Part shown: one piece after another, positions 1 to 7,725 of the stretch
Layout: each line of letters starts with the position of its first letter
Position numbering within the stretch: position 1 is the stretch's first letter
Source: UBA11795 sp964652755
GTDB taxonomy: Bacteria; Chloroflexota; Dehalococcoidia; Lucifugimonadales; UBA826
Assembly: GCA_964652755.1 (NCBI GenBank)
Contig: CAZZBP010000028.1
Span: forward strand, 1-23,932
Reading direction: 5' to 3'
Length of the DNA: 23,932 bases
Notes under the pieces: model-generated
Database searches by the model: none
Told to the model about the DNA's origin: nothing
What the model saw: the letters and a program-made list of their open reading frames with translations, nothing else
Position numbers and translations under genes: made by a program

Positions 1-929
1 CTGTCGTCTTTACCTATCTCACCGACTACGGTGTATCGCCCCTGTCTTCTCCAGTTACGACCAGAGGGCTCGGGCTCATCGGGGTCTGACATTCCCTGTT
101 GCCCCATTGAAGCTGCCCCCCTTGCACCCCTTGCTGGTGCCTCGGAGAGGGACCCTAGTGCAGACGCAACTTCCTGGGCATTTTGGAACCTGTTATCCCG
201 TTCCTTCTCCATACACTTCCTGACAATCGCGGTTAGATTCGGTGGCACATGGACAGATGAAGGGAAGTCAGGTGTTGGCTCGTTAAGGTGCATCTGGGGA
301 AGCTGCATGGCAGTGCCCTGGTAAGGCGGTTGCCCTGCCAGCATTTCATACAGCATCACGCCAACAGAATAGATGTCTGACCTTATGTCCGGGGATTCAT
401 CTCCCCGGCACTGTTCCGGAGACATGTAGAGCGGAGTCCCAACCGCACTGACAGAAGATAGATCGGTTGCCCTTGCTATACCAAAGTCAGTTATCTTCGG
501 AGAGCCGTCGGAGGCAAGAAGGATATTGTGAGGTTTTATGTCCCTGTGAACAAACCCCATCGAATGTGCGTAGGCAAGACCGTCGCAAATTTGTATGGTT
601 GTCTCAACAGACTTGGCGGTAGGCATTGCACCGCCTTTCTGTATCTCTTTGTCCAGGCTGTTAGGGATGTACTCCATGATGATAGATGCGTAGTCCCCAT
701 CAATCTTGAAGTCATATACTGTGGCAATATTCTGGTGTGACAAACCTGCAGACAGCTGGGCCTCGGACATCAGGCCATCGACATATTCTGGCTGCGAAGA
801 AACGAGCTGGTTCATTACCTTGACAGCAACTGTCCGGTCTAGGAGCGTGTCGTGACCAAGATAGACAGTCGCCTGCCCGCCTGCTCCTATGCGCTCTCTA
901 AGTTCGTAACGGTCAATACGTTCTAGCAT
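1..929 (-). CDS. Ser/Thr protein kinase (PknB-like), N-terminal part, cut by window edge
   Basis: Reading the minus strand from the ATG at 927-929 gives 309 uninterrupted codons to the window edge. The kinase domain fills about residues 8-265. Visible are the glycine loop IGAGGQATVY (14-23), the ATP-binding Lys37 in VAVK, Glu56 of helix C, the catalytic HRDIKPHN (128-135, Asp130), DFG (148-150) and SPE (170-172) closing the activation loop. All key residues are present, so an active eukaryotic-like Ser/Thr kinase is expected. A low-complexity Ala/Gly/Pro/Glu linker follows (about 262-292). The last residues, GRYTVVGEIGKDD, resemble the opening of kinase subdomain I again, so a second kinase-like domain may lie outside the window. 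No strong ribosome site precedes the ATG. Substrates cannot be inferred. Domain identity is very secure; the full length is unknown. Confidence 0.93.
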   Translation of the reverse strand, partial: MLERIDRYELRERIGAGGQATVYLGHDTLLDRTVAVKVMNQLVSSQPEYVDGLMSEAQLSAGLSHQNIATVYDFKIDGDYASIIMEYIPNSLDKEIQKGGAMPTAKSVETTIQICDGLAYAHSMGFVHRDIKPHNILLASDGSPKITDFGIARATDLSSVSAVGTPLYMSPEQCRGDESPDIRSDIYSVGVMLYEMLAGQPPYQGTAMQLPQMHLNEPTPDFPSSVHVPPNLTAIVRKCMEKERDNRFQNAQEVASALGSLSEAPARGARGAASMGQQGMSDPDEPEPSGRNWRRQGRYTVVGEIGKDD

Positions 930-934
930 GTTCC

Positions 935-956
935 CAGGTTAATCTCAGGTTAATCT
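935..956. repeat. Two tandem copies of an 11-bp motif in the kinase leader
   Basis: CAGGTTAATCT occurs twice with no gap (935-945 and 946-956), just upstream of the kinase ATG and downstream of the candidate promoter. The 11-bp period puts both copies on nearly the same helix face, which would suit a regulator site. It could also be a chance slippage duplication. Confidence 0.5.
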
Positions 957-977
957 AATGTTCGATTATAGATTGGA

Positions 978-1006
978 ATTATTCTTATTTGGTTGTAGCA
1001 GGTCAA
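978..1006 (-). promoter_or_regulatory. Candidate sigma70-type promoter for the kinase gene
   Basis: On the minus strand TTGACC (1001-1006) is followed after exactly 17 bases by AATAAT (978-983), about 50 bases before the kinase ATG. A perfect TATAAT also occurs at 965-970 but has no matching -35 element at proper distance. Placement and spacing fit; no experimental support. Confidence 0.4.
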
Positions 1007-1116
1007 CAAAGACCTACAGGTAATGGGGCTTAGTGAGTGATTGTTATAAGGCAAGAGACTATACCCGTAGGCCCTTGTACTAAAAAGAGCTATTCGCCAT
1101 GTTTTGGAGGAGCCAG

Positions 1117-1182
1117 ATGCCTGCTACTAACGGAATCGAGGTTAGCAAACATTTTACCGACCAAATCACCGACATGAGATGA
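1117..1182 (+). CDS. Possible 21-codon mini-ORF or hydrolase remnant
   Basis: ATG at 1117 follows TTGGAGGAG (about 1104-1112) with good spacing, and the frame runs 21 codons to TGA at 1180-1182. The start, MPATNGIEV, resembles the N-terminus of many alpha/beta hydrolases, and an alpha/beta hydrolase gene begins 212 bases further on. It may be a leader peptide, a small protein, or the relic of a decayed or duplicated hydrolase. The strong ribosome site is the only firm support; such a short ORF can easily occur by chance. Confidence 0.2.
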   Translation: MPATNGIEVSKHFTDQITDMR

Positions 1183-1393
1183 TGTTCAACGAAAAAAACA
1201 TCATAGAGTTGCCATTATCACCGGACTTTCAGACACAAATCACCACGTGCTAATATGAGCCACCAACTGCTTACTAGGTCTCCCTTTCAGCACCACGGGA
1301 AAGAAGCGGAGAAATAGGGCCACAAAGCCCCAACATAATTACGACGAAGATATCTGAATGGACCTTGCAAATCACTGATGGAGTTTAGTCGCT

Positions 1394-2149
1394 ATGCCGT
1401 TTTACGAAAGAGGACCCGTCCACATCAACTACGAAGAGATCGGTTCGGGCTTTCCTCTATTGATCATTCCTGGAGGAGGACTCAATTCCTCTATCTCCTC
1501 TCTGCAAACTGCCGTTCCATTCAATCCCATGGAAAGATACAAGGATGACTTCCGCTGTATATCGGCTGACTTACGCAATGCAGACACAGGACAGTCCATC
1601 GGCCCACTGGAGATTGATCGTCCTTGGGATGCCTACTCTGACGATCAGTTAGGACTAATGGATCATCTTGGCATCCGAGAATTCTTGGTCATGGGTTTCT
1701 GTATCGGAGGACCGATGATCCACAACTTAATCAGGCTAGCTCCGGATCGAGTCGTCGCCGCTGCGATGATGCAGCCCAGCGGTTTCAGTCCTGAGTACCC
1801 TGAGCTTTTTTACCAGAACAACACGGAGCGCTGGGGCCCGCCGCTTTGTAAAAAGCTCGCTGACGTCACCTTAGATAAGGTCCATGACTTCCTCACAAGC
1901 ATGTATTCCACACGTGGGGATTTCGTTTTCACAGTGTCGCGAGACTTTGTACGGTCGCTTCAAACGCCCCTTCTGATAGCGCCGGACAACGTCCCCGCAC
2001 ACCCATATGCGATCGCGATGGAGGTCGCGGACCTCGCCCCGCATGCTGAGACAACAATTTTCCCATGGAAGGATTCGCAAGAGCATATTGATGAAGTTGT
2101 GAATCATGCGCGCCGTTTCCTCAAGTTGCACGAGCCCCTTACAAACTAG
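1394..2149 (+). CDS. Alpha/beta hydrolase with Cys nucleophile
   Basis: The 251-aa protein has the alpha/beta-hydrolase layout: a glycine-rich oxyanion strand (GSGFPLLIIPGGG, 17-29), a DLRNADTGQS segment after strand 4, and the nucleophile elbow GFCIGG (101-106) with Cys103 where most relatives have Ser. Candidate acid Asp198 (IAPD) and His231 near the C-terminus complete a triad. Cys at this position is known from dienelactone hydrolases, although overall sequence looks more like the unnamed hydrolases with the same MGFCIGG motif. The ATG has a GATGGAG ribosome site about 10 bases upstream. A VOC protein begins 40 bases downstream on the same strand, probably co-transcribed, which suggests catabolism of a small organic substrate. 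The substrate is unknown. Confidence 0.88.
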   Translation: MPFYERGPVHINYEEIGSGFPLLIIPGGGLNSSISSLQTAVPFNPMERYKDDFRCISADLRNADTGQSIGPLEIDRPWDAYSDDQLGLMDHLGIREFLVMGFCIGGPMIHNLIRLAPDRVVAAAMMQPSGFSPEYPELFYQNNTERWGPPLCKKLADVTLDKVHDFLTSMYSTRGDFVFTVSRDFVRSLQTPLLIAPDNVPAHPYAIAMEVADLAPHAETTIFPWKDSQEHIDEVVNHARRFLKLHEPLTN

Positions 2150-2166
2150 GAATTCTGGATTCCTAG
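2146..2166 (+). promoter_or_regulatory. Intercistronic stem-loop enclosing the hydrolase stop codon
   Basis: CTAGGAAT (2146-2153) and ATTCCTAG (2159-2166) form a perfect 8-bp stem with a 5-base loop. The hydrolase stop TAG (2147-2149) lies in the left arm. No T-run follows, so it is unlikely to be a strong terminator. It could tune mRNA stability or expression of the next gene. Confidence 0.45.
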
Positions 2167-2189
2167 CAAGAAAATGAAGGAACCCACAT

Positions 2190-2624
2190 ATGAAAAAACG
2201 TACTACCAATCCGTGGATGTCCGCCATCGATTACGGCCACTCTTTGCCAGCATTCACGGTCAATCTTCTGGTTAGGGACGTAGCTATGAGCGCTGGGTTC
2301 TATGAGGCCGTACTGAACGGGATGGAGCACTACCAAGATGAGGATTTTGCGGCTATGAACGTCGGGGGATTAGAGTTCATGCTCCATGCGGATCACACGT
2401 ACGAAACCCATCCATGGGTAGCCCCTTTAGAAGCAGAAAAGGAAAGGGGGCTCGGGGTGGAACTGCGGCTCCTGGGACTAGACCCAGATAGAGTGGAGAC
2501 CTTGGCTCGCCATAACGGTGCGGTTCTCGTAGCACCGGCAACCGATAAGCCCCACGGCTGGCGAGAAACCATGGTCCAGGACCCAGACGGTTACATCTGG
2601 GCAGTCGGGGTAAAGATAAACTGA
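2190..2624 (+). CDS. VOC (glyoxalase/bleomycin-resistance fold) protein
   Basis: The 144-aa protein matches a single VOC domain. It opens with the typical first strand and helix (AFTVNLLVRDVAMSAGFYEAVL, of which residues 21-42 are the core), has a LEFMLH strand near 61-66, and ends with the second-module signature VQDPDGYIWAVG (129-140). VOC proteins bind a metal and act as lyases, extradiol dioxygenases or drug-binding proteins; Glu and His ligand candidates are present but I cannot fix the activity. The start is supported by AAGGAA at about 2177-2182. It follows the alpha/beta hydrolase by 40 bases on the same strand and is probably in the same operon. Confidence 0.82.
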   Translation: MKKRTTNPWMSAIDYGHSLPAFTVNLLVRDVAMSAGFYEAVLNGMEHYQDEDFAAMNVGGLEFMLHADHTYETHPWVAPLEAEKERGLGVELRLLGLDPDRVETLARHNGAVLVAPATDKPHGWRETMVQDPDGYIWAVGVKIN

Positions 2625-3067
2625 CCTCAAATCACGATAACCCCTTGCATCACTGCATAAGTAGAATGTCATAATGCAACCAGACTTAAATATGCCATAT
2701 ATCCTTTCGGATACTTGCCTTGTTAACTGCCAAGTCAAAGATACAGGACAAGTGTTAGTACAATTCCATGGTTTCGGTGGTGGTTTGGTTACCTTCACCT
2801 CGGAACCGTACTTGTAGTTGGCAGCGAGTTTCACCTTAACTTAGATGGATTTACAGGACCATCGTTTAAGCACGAGACTACACGTTTTAGAAGGCCGACA
2901 GATTAAATGATATATAGATGATTTACTTGCAGCACTACTATTTTGATAATTTGAAAATTCCCCACGCATGCTTAGTTGGATAATCACAATACAAAACACG
3001 GTGCGGGGCAAACGACTACTTCTGTGATCCTTCCGTTAGTCCCAATGAGTGTTACCGGCTTAATACT
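2625..3067. other. 443-bp non-coding gap with one doubtful 41-codon ORF
   Basis: No recognised gene. An ORF at 2692-2817 (+) begins MPYILSDTC and ends FTSEPYL, but has no ribosome site and no recognised homology. A 7-bp inverted repeat, CTGCCAA (2727-2733) and TTGGCAG (2818-2824), brackets most of it at a distance of 84 bases. The rest is AT-rich and leads into the MFS gene. I see no clear terminator or promoter. Confidence 0.4.
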
Positions 3068-4276
3068 TTGTTCAAAGTGACAGGCCAAGCCCCTGCTTTA
3101 AAGTTTCGTGACTTCAGGATATTGATGGCATCAACTTTTTTCGCAAGCATCATTCGTGGAGAAAATGTCATCTTGGGTTGGGTGATATTGGAGCTGACAG
3201 ATTCCCCTTTTATGGTGGGACTGGCAATGGGTATCCGTCATGCCCCAGCGTTTTTCCTAGGGGTTATAGCCGGTACGATCTCAGATCTTATAGACAGGCG
3301 CAAGCTAATGCGTTCCCTCTTGGTACTATCGACACTAGTAGTATTGATACTGGGTTTGTTGTTGGTATCAGGGAGGGCTCAACTTTGGCATTTACTGGCG
3401 ATCCCCGCAATCGCCGGAACTACAAGCATGATGTTCAACACTACTCAACAAAGCTTTGTTTTTGATTTAGTCGGACACCAATACGGATTGAACGGAATGT
3501 CCTATGTGGGCCTTGCTATGCGAGGAGGAGGAATGATCGGGGCGTTAGCAGTGGGTTTCGTCCTAGCGAAATTTGGACCAGGCACGGGGTATTTTGTAAT
3601 AGCAGTGGCTTGTTTTCTGTCTTTTGCGCTATTGGGATTAATTCGTTCCCGAGGTCAAGCGGCTCCGGTTGGAACAACCAATATGAGAACAGGTTTCTCC
3701 GAGTTCTGGAAGGAACTAAGACATAATCGCACTGTTCTGGCGTTGGTATTGATCGTTGTTTTAGTGGAATTATTCGGGTTTACTTCAATTGTTTTAATGC
3801 CAAGTATAGCCCGCGATGTTTGGAACCTGGGTCCTGAAGGACTGGGAATATTGAGCGCATTCAGTTCTGGCGGGGGAATTGCGGCCATCCTTTTAATATC
3901 GATGCTTGGCCATATACGCAATCAAGGTTTCTCATTCATAGTGGTTATTCACCTGTTCGGTGGAGCACTATTGCTTCTAGGTTTTGCTCCATCCATTTAC
4001 ATTGCCGTCATAGCGATTGTCATTATGAGTGGAATGATGGCTCTTTCTGATTTATTTTCCCAAACTATGAATCAGAAACTAGTCACGAACGATCTTAGAG
4101 GACGGGCGAAGGGTGCATGGACATCTGCCGTCGGAACTGCCCCCATAGGAAACCTCGAAATTGGTGCGTTAGCCTCATTGTTTGGAATAACAATAGCGTT
4201 AGCATTGCACGGCACTGCGTTGATCATATTGGCAGCAATGACACTTATTACATTTCGGAAACTCCGCGGTGTCTAA
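3068..4276 (+). CDS. MFS transporter (probable exporter)
   Basis: The 402-aa protein is almost entirely hydrophobic and fits 12 membrane helices. The loop between helices 2 and 3 has the MFS motif A in the form GTISDLIDRRKL (69-80). The N-terminus (ALKFRDFRILMAS) and overall look are those of the DHA3/EntS-like exporters (MFS_3 type). The start is uncertain: the frame opens with TTG at 3068, has GTG at 3077 and first ATG at 3125, and none has a good ribosome site. TAATAC at 3061-3066 could be a -10 element for a nearly leaderless message starting at the GTG, but I see no -35. The gene stands alone. The substrate is unknown. Confidence 0.88.
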   Translation: MFKVTGQAPALKFRDFRILMASTFFASIIRGENVILGWVILELTDSPFMVGLAMGIRHAPAFFLGVIAGTISDLIDRRKLMRSLLVLSTLVVLILGLLLVSGRAQLWHLLAIPAIAGTTSMMFNTTQQSFVFDLVGHQYGLNGMSYVGLAMRGGGMIGALAVGFVLAKFGPGTGYFVIAVACFLSFALLGLIRSRGQAAPVGTTNMRTGFSEFWKELRHNRTVLALVLIVVLVELFGFTSIVLMPSIARDVWNLGPEGLGILSAFSSGGGIAAILLISMLGHIRNQGFSFIVVIHLFGGALLLLGFAPSIYIAVIAIVIMSGMMALSDLFSQTMNQKLVTNDLRGRAKGAWTSAVGTAPIGNLEIGALASLFGITIALALHGTALIILAAMTLITFRKLRGV

Positions 4277-4326
4277 TAATTGAACGTTACAGACCATATA
4301 TAAGTCGGCATGCTATGACATACTCA

Positions 4327-4347
4327 GAGTGACTACCTCAGTCACTC
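4327..4347. terminator. Hairpin between convergent genes, weak terminator candidate
   Basis: GAGTGAC (4327-4333) and GTCACTC (4341-4347) make a perfect 7-bp stem with a 7-base loop. It lies about 50 bases after the MFS stop and 140 before the end of the converging aspartate dehydrogenase gene. There is no T-run on either side, so it may only be a structured 3' end. Confidence 0.35.
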
Positions 4348-4486
4348 GCCGCAATCACCTTACAAAGAGCTTTACGCCTCGACGGTAACCGATAGATTTT
4401 AGATTGGTCCGCGCTCTCTTGGTTATCCACATAAGTTTAGGCCTTAGGAATATCCAACCAATTTCAACAAACCAAAAGCATTCTGC

Positions 4487-5287
4487 CTAAGTCCCTATCT
4501 GCAGCGGTTCTGCGATATCCTGCAACGTTCTTATAATCGACATTACCGTCAGCTTGCCTGTGCGGGGGTTTTCCGAGGGAATGTTCTCTATCTCTATGTG
4601 CAGCCTACCGAACTCCCCCACCACTTCTACGTTGTGACAGTTCCGTTCCAAACCCGGAACGGCAATAATGCGGATAATCGTTTTGTCAGGACCAATTCCG
4701 GCGAAGCTGACTGCCGCTGAAACATTGACGTTTGACGGGAACCCCCGGCAGGCCTCCCTGACCGTCCCTGCGAAAATTTCTTGTTCCTCCGTAAAACCCA
4801 GAACGGAAATACCCCTATCCGCCAAATACGGAGAACCCTCTAGGGCCTGCAGTGGCTTCCGCGTTGTCATAGTGACATGGTCTATCCTGCCAGAGGAAGC
4901 CGATTTGATGCCGTCCAGCCCCGCGATGGCACCCGAAGGGGCGTAAAGTTTACATCCTCCTACCTTTGCCATTTCCAATATATCCGGATGGTCTAGCAAA
5001 GCACCGATGCTAACGGCCATTAGATCTTTTCCTGCGTCAAAAGTTGCCCGGGCGAGATCCGGTACAACATCCCCTCCAGCAGCCTCCACGATAAGGTCCG
5101 ACCTAGTTATCAGTTCTCCGCGTGAACAATATTCAGGTGGATCCTTGAGGGTAGCGAGAAAGGCGCGGGTAGTCTCCTCTGTCCTACTGGTAATACCCGA
5201 GATGGGTGATGTAAGCGTGCCGGACTCTAAGGCTTTCAGTAGCGCTTGACCAATGGCACCACATCCAACTATTCCAATTGTCGTCAT
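4487..5287 (-). CDS. nadX: L-aspartate dehydrogenase
   Basis: Predicted to oxidise L-aspartate with NAD(P) to iminoaspartate, the first step of de novo NAD synthesis where it replaces L-aspartate oxidase. From the ATG at 5287 the protein is 266 aa, the usual length. The Rossmann motif GCGAIG sits at 8-13; family blocks are PSGAIAGLDGIKSA (117-130), FPSNVNVSA (183-191) and NPRTGKLTVMS (240-250). His218 in ERNCHNVEV corresponds to the catalytic His of the Thermotoga enzyme, as I recall it. The frame extends upstream to 5425, but those 46 codons lie before the Rossmann start and do not resemble the family. AAGGA lies about 12 bases before the chosen ATG. No other NAD-synthesis genes adjoin, so a role in aspartate catabolism or another imino-acid reaction is possible. 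Confidence 0.85.
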   Translation of the reverse strand: MTTIGIVGCGAIGQALLKALESGTLTSPISGITSRTEETTRAFLATLKDPPEYCSRGELITRSDLIVEAAGGDVVPDLARATFDAGKDLMAVSIGALLDHPDILEMAKVGGCKLYAPSGAIAGLDGIKSASSGRIDHVTMTTRKPLQALEGSPYLADRGISVLGFTEEQEIFAGTVREACRGFPSNVNVSAAVSFAGIGPDKTIIRIIAVPGLERNCHNVEVVGEFGRLHIEIENIPSENPRTGKLTVMSIIRTLQDIAEPLQIGT

Positions 5288-5536
5288 TGATCTAAACCAT
5301 CCTTCGTCTACTTCAAACCATTTCACACTTGAACTATGGAACCACATTAGCATGTATCGTCCTGACGTAACTACATTGAGTCGAAGGGAAACATCAACAG
5401 AAGAAACAAAGTAGGCCTCACCCATCGTGTTAGAAATAAAGTTTAGGAGCGTCCACGCGGGGGTGTTTGTTGGGGAAAGGTTTCCAAGTAAAGAGTTTAT
5501 TCGGGCGTTTTTCTAGACCGATTACATTAGGGTAGA

Positions 5537-5550
5537 GAGAACCGGTTCTC
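5537..5550. promoter_or_regulatory. 14-bp perfect palindrome, operator candidate
   Basis: GAGAACCGGTTCTC is self-complementary over all 14 bases, with no loop, so it suits a dimeric regulator better than an RNA hairpin. It lies 49 bases after the end of the phzF-like gene and about 250 before the chosen aspartate dehydrogenase start. A second imperfect palindrome, GTTGACATCAAC (5567-5578), is close by. No bound factor can be named. Confidence 0.35.
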
Positions 5551-5598
5551 GCTTGCTGGAAGCAGTGTTGACATCAACCTGTACGGGTTGGAGCGAAC

Positions 5599-6495
5599 TC
5601 ACATTTCAATAATTCCTTTGCTAACAAGGACAGCATTCCCGCCAATCCAGACACCTGCGATCTTTCCATTCCGTTTCTTTGTACGCCCATTCAAAATGCT
5701 GGGTCTTCCAATTTCGATACCCTGAGAGATCAGCCAATCGTTATCGGTGTCAACCGCTGGATTGTAATAAGTTAGTAAAGCTATGAGCGCACAATTTGCG
5801 CTTCCTGTAGCCGGATCTTCTAGCACGCCGTCTATTGGCGCAAACATGCGGGCTCTTAGATCGAAATCATCCGTATTCTTGATGTAGATGTGGATGTAAG
5901 AAACGATTCCTCGATCGATGAGTCTATTAAACTGCGGCATATTTACCTGAGCTCGCTGCAAGGCACCAAGAGAGGAAAGTTCAACGAAAAGAAAAGGAAG
6001 GCCGACTGAAGCAACCTGGGGCGGGCGAGTTCTTGTAACAATATCCGCACTGTCTAAAGATAGAAGTGACGCTGTCAACTCTGCGGAAACTGACTCTCCA
6101 ATTGAAAGCTCTTCAGGAGCGGCTTACTCACACCATATCTGATTGCAATCATCATATTTTATTGATATAGGGACAAACCCAACCTTCTCTTCAAAGACTA
6201 CTTCGAAGGGGTCTCGAAAATCCCCGAATGCCCCGTCTTGGGCCAAAGCGAACGCTGTTCCGATATTTGGATGGCCAGCAAATGGAACCTCGTTTGTCGG
6301 AGTAAATATGCGTACTTTTCGGGTTTGGCCAAATTCTGGAGAAAATACAAAGGCGCTCTCAGAGAAATTGAACTCCCGGGCAATTTGTTGCATCTGTGAT
6401 TTAGAAAGCCCTTCAGCCTCAGGCAGAATCGCTAACTGGTTTCCGCTGAATCTTTTTTTAGTGAATACATCACATATGAAATATCGGTAATGCAA
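5599..6495 (-). pseudogene. PhzF-family isomerase/epimerase gene interrupted by an in-frame TAA
   Basis: One continuous 299-codon frame encodes a full-length PhzF-fold protein except for a TAA at 6124-6126 (codon 124). The N-terminal half, from a TTG start at 6495, has the catalytic Glu46 in NFSESAFV and the GHP motif (74-76). The C-terminal half, after the stop, has PPQVASVGLPFLFVEL and DPATGSA (about 227-233). Both halves lie in the same frame, so there is no frameshift; a single substitution would restore the gene. Intact members isomerise or epimerise small metabolites using the Glu and a pseudo-dimeric hot-dog-like fold. AGGAG lies 11 bases before the TTG. It could be a recent pseudogene, a base-calling error, or a readthrough gene. 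The two fragments (6124-6495 and 5599-6078) are unlikely to fold separately. Confidence 0.85.
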
Positions 6496-6546
6496 GAGTA
6501 ACGCTGCTCCTGGTCAAACTTTCTTAACAATCTACGAAGAGAACAA

Positions 6547-7416
6547 TCAGGGAATCATTTCATTTAGCTGTTGAACCACAGAGATATCATGTTCATATTC
6601 CTCATCATTACCAAGACCCTGGTGGATTAAGGCTCTTAAAGCAAACCAACGACGCATCTGAACTATCTTATTTTCCGGGACTTCATTACCGGGCCATTCA
6701 ACGGCTGTTATATCTTGCTCCAGATAATCAATGGCTTTGGTGACATCTTTCAGACTCTCCTTAACAGAGTCTTCATCGTTTGAATCATCACTGAAGTACG
6801 TCCATCTAATGAACCCTCTTTGACCGTGACTCAAGGAATTCACAGAATCAAGTTCAATAACTGAACTATATTCGTTCAAAGCCTTTTGAAGCATTTCAGC
6901 ACTTTGACCTTGTTCATAGAGAGTTCGTCCATATATGAAATACGCGTCCGCAAGCTCCCTATGAATATTCGATAAAACTTTTTCACGGTTTCCTTCATCA
7001 ATTCTTGAAGAAAATGATATTGCTTTGGTCAAATTATCAATTGCTAATTCATGCGCATCCATATATGTCAGAAGAAGTCTTCCCTTTTGTGCCAGTACAT
7101 AAGGGTCATTCGGTGAGATGTTCAATGCGTTATCAAAATCGTTCAATGCCAATTCATATTCGCTATGTGAGATGTATGCGATCCCTCTGTAGAGGTAATT
7201 ATTTCGAGAAAGAGGAAACTCTGCGTTCTCTTCAATACGTTTGGTGAACAGCACAATTGATTCCTCTATTTCCTGGGATTGAAGACGTTCTCGAGCTTCT
7301 TCTGCAAGAAGGTCCCCTTCTGGGAACGGTGGAGGGACAACGGGCTCATCCGCGAAACACGAAAACATCCACAAGAGAGAGACAAAGATAATTACTATGG
7401 TGAAAAAGATTTTCAT
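6547..7416 (-). CDS. Exported TPR-repeat protein, probable lipoprotein
   Basis: The 289-aa protein starts with a hydrophobic signal (KIFFTIVIIFVSLLWMFSC) ending in a lipobox-like MFSC with Cys20; cleavage after FAD by signal peptidase I is the alternative. The mature part is helical with tetratricopeptide units, clearest at about 73-106 (YLYRGIAYISHSEYELALNDF, then a Pro-Asn-Asp-Pro turn) and 107-136, with weaker ones near 152-190. TPR proteins scaffold protein contacts at the membrane surface or in the periplasm; no enzyme domain is present. The gene looks more AT-rich than its neighbours. There is no ribosome site: an 18-base AT-rich inverted repeat abuts the ATG. It lies 51 bases upstream of the phzF-like frame on the same strand, so they may be co-transcribed. 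Confidence 0.8.
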   Translation of the reverse strand: MKIFFTIVIIFVSLLWMFSCFADEPVVPPPFPEGDLLAEEARERLQSQEIEESIVLFTKRIEENAEFPLSRNNYLYRGIAYISHSEYELALNDFDNALNISPNDPYVLAQKGRLLLTYMDAHELAIDNLTKAISFSSRIDEGNREKVLSNIHRELADAYFIYGRTLYEQGQSAEMLQKALNEYSSVIELDSVNSLSHGQRGFIRWTYFSDDSNDEDSVKESLKDVTKAIDYLEQDITAVEWPGNEVPENKIVQMRRWFALRALIHQGLGNDEEYEHDISVVQQLNEMIP

Positions 7417-7434
7417 TTAATACTGTGTTATTAA
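7417..7434 (-). promoter_or_regulatory. Inverted repeat abutting the TPR gene start
   Basis: TTAATA (7417-7422) and TATTAA (7429-7434) form a perfect 6-bp inverted repeat with a 6-base centre, ending at the base before the ATG of the TPR gene. No Shine-Dalgarno sequence is present there. It may be an operator, part of a -10 region of a leaderless message, or chance in AT-rich DNA. Confidence 0.3.
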
Positions 7435-7725
7435 CTTGTTTGGCCGATCAATATCCGAATCTACTTATCATTCACGCTATGAAGTGATGGCAAGCTGCCA
7501 AATTCCTCAAGGTTATCCATGGATTTGAATTTTCAGAGTGTAATTGTAGAAGAAAATGAGGGGAGATAACTCCGGTTTCACCAACACAACTAGACGCTTT
7601 ACTACAGGTGAAGCTTCGATCCGCTAATCATTGCCATGACTTTCCTCCACCGTCAGGATAATTGACCTACTTTAGGAGTCAGAAAACATACGTCTGTTTC
7701 AACTCACATCAAGCGCCGTGTTCTT
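7435..7725. other. Intergenic region with no gene seen
   Basis: Together with the adjoining inverted repeat this leaves about 309 bases between the MFS stop (7726) and the TPR start. I read both strands and found no ORF with a ribosome site, no RNA gene and only one tiny hairpin (TGGCA/TGCCA, 7488-7500). It should hold the TPR gene promoter. Confidence 0.4.

Larger units (their letters stand above)
930..1393. other. Intergenic region between divergent kinase and hydrolase genes
   Basis: This 464-bp stretch holds the kinase promoter and leader repeat at its left end and a 21-codon ORF (1117-1182) with a strong ribosome site in the middle. From 1183 to 1393 I see no gene; the sequence leads to the hydrolase ribosome site GATGGAG at about 1377-1383. 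Confidence 0.5.

Noticed and set aside
31..324. 97-codon plus-strand ORF
   Set aside because: Lies antisense to the Ser/Thr kinase, whose motifs are complete.
2692..2817. 41-codon ORF (MPYILSDTC to FTSEPYL) on the plus strand
   Set aside because: No ribosome site, no recognised family and no linked gene; length is within chance. Mentioned in the gap entry only.
4423..4431. Perfect DnaA-box match TTATCCACA
   Set aside because: It is a single isolated copy with no AT-rich unwinding region and no dnaA or dnaN nearby. One 9-mer match in 24 kb is unsurprising.
7488..7500. Small hairpin TGGCA/TGCCA
   Set aside because: Five-base stem with a three-base loop and no T-run; expected by chance.
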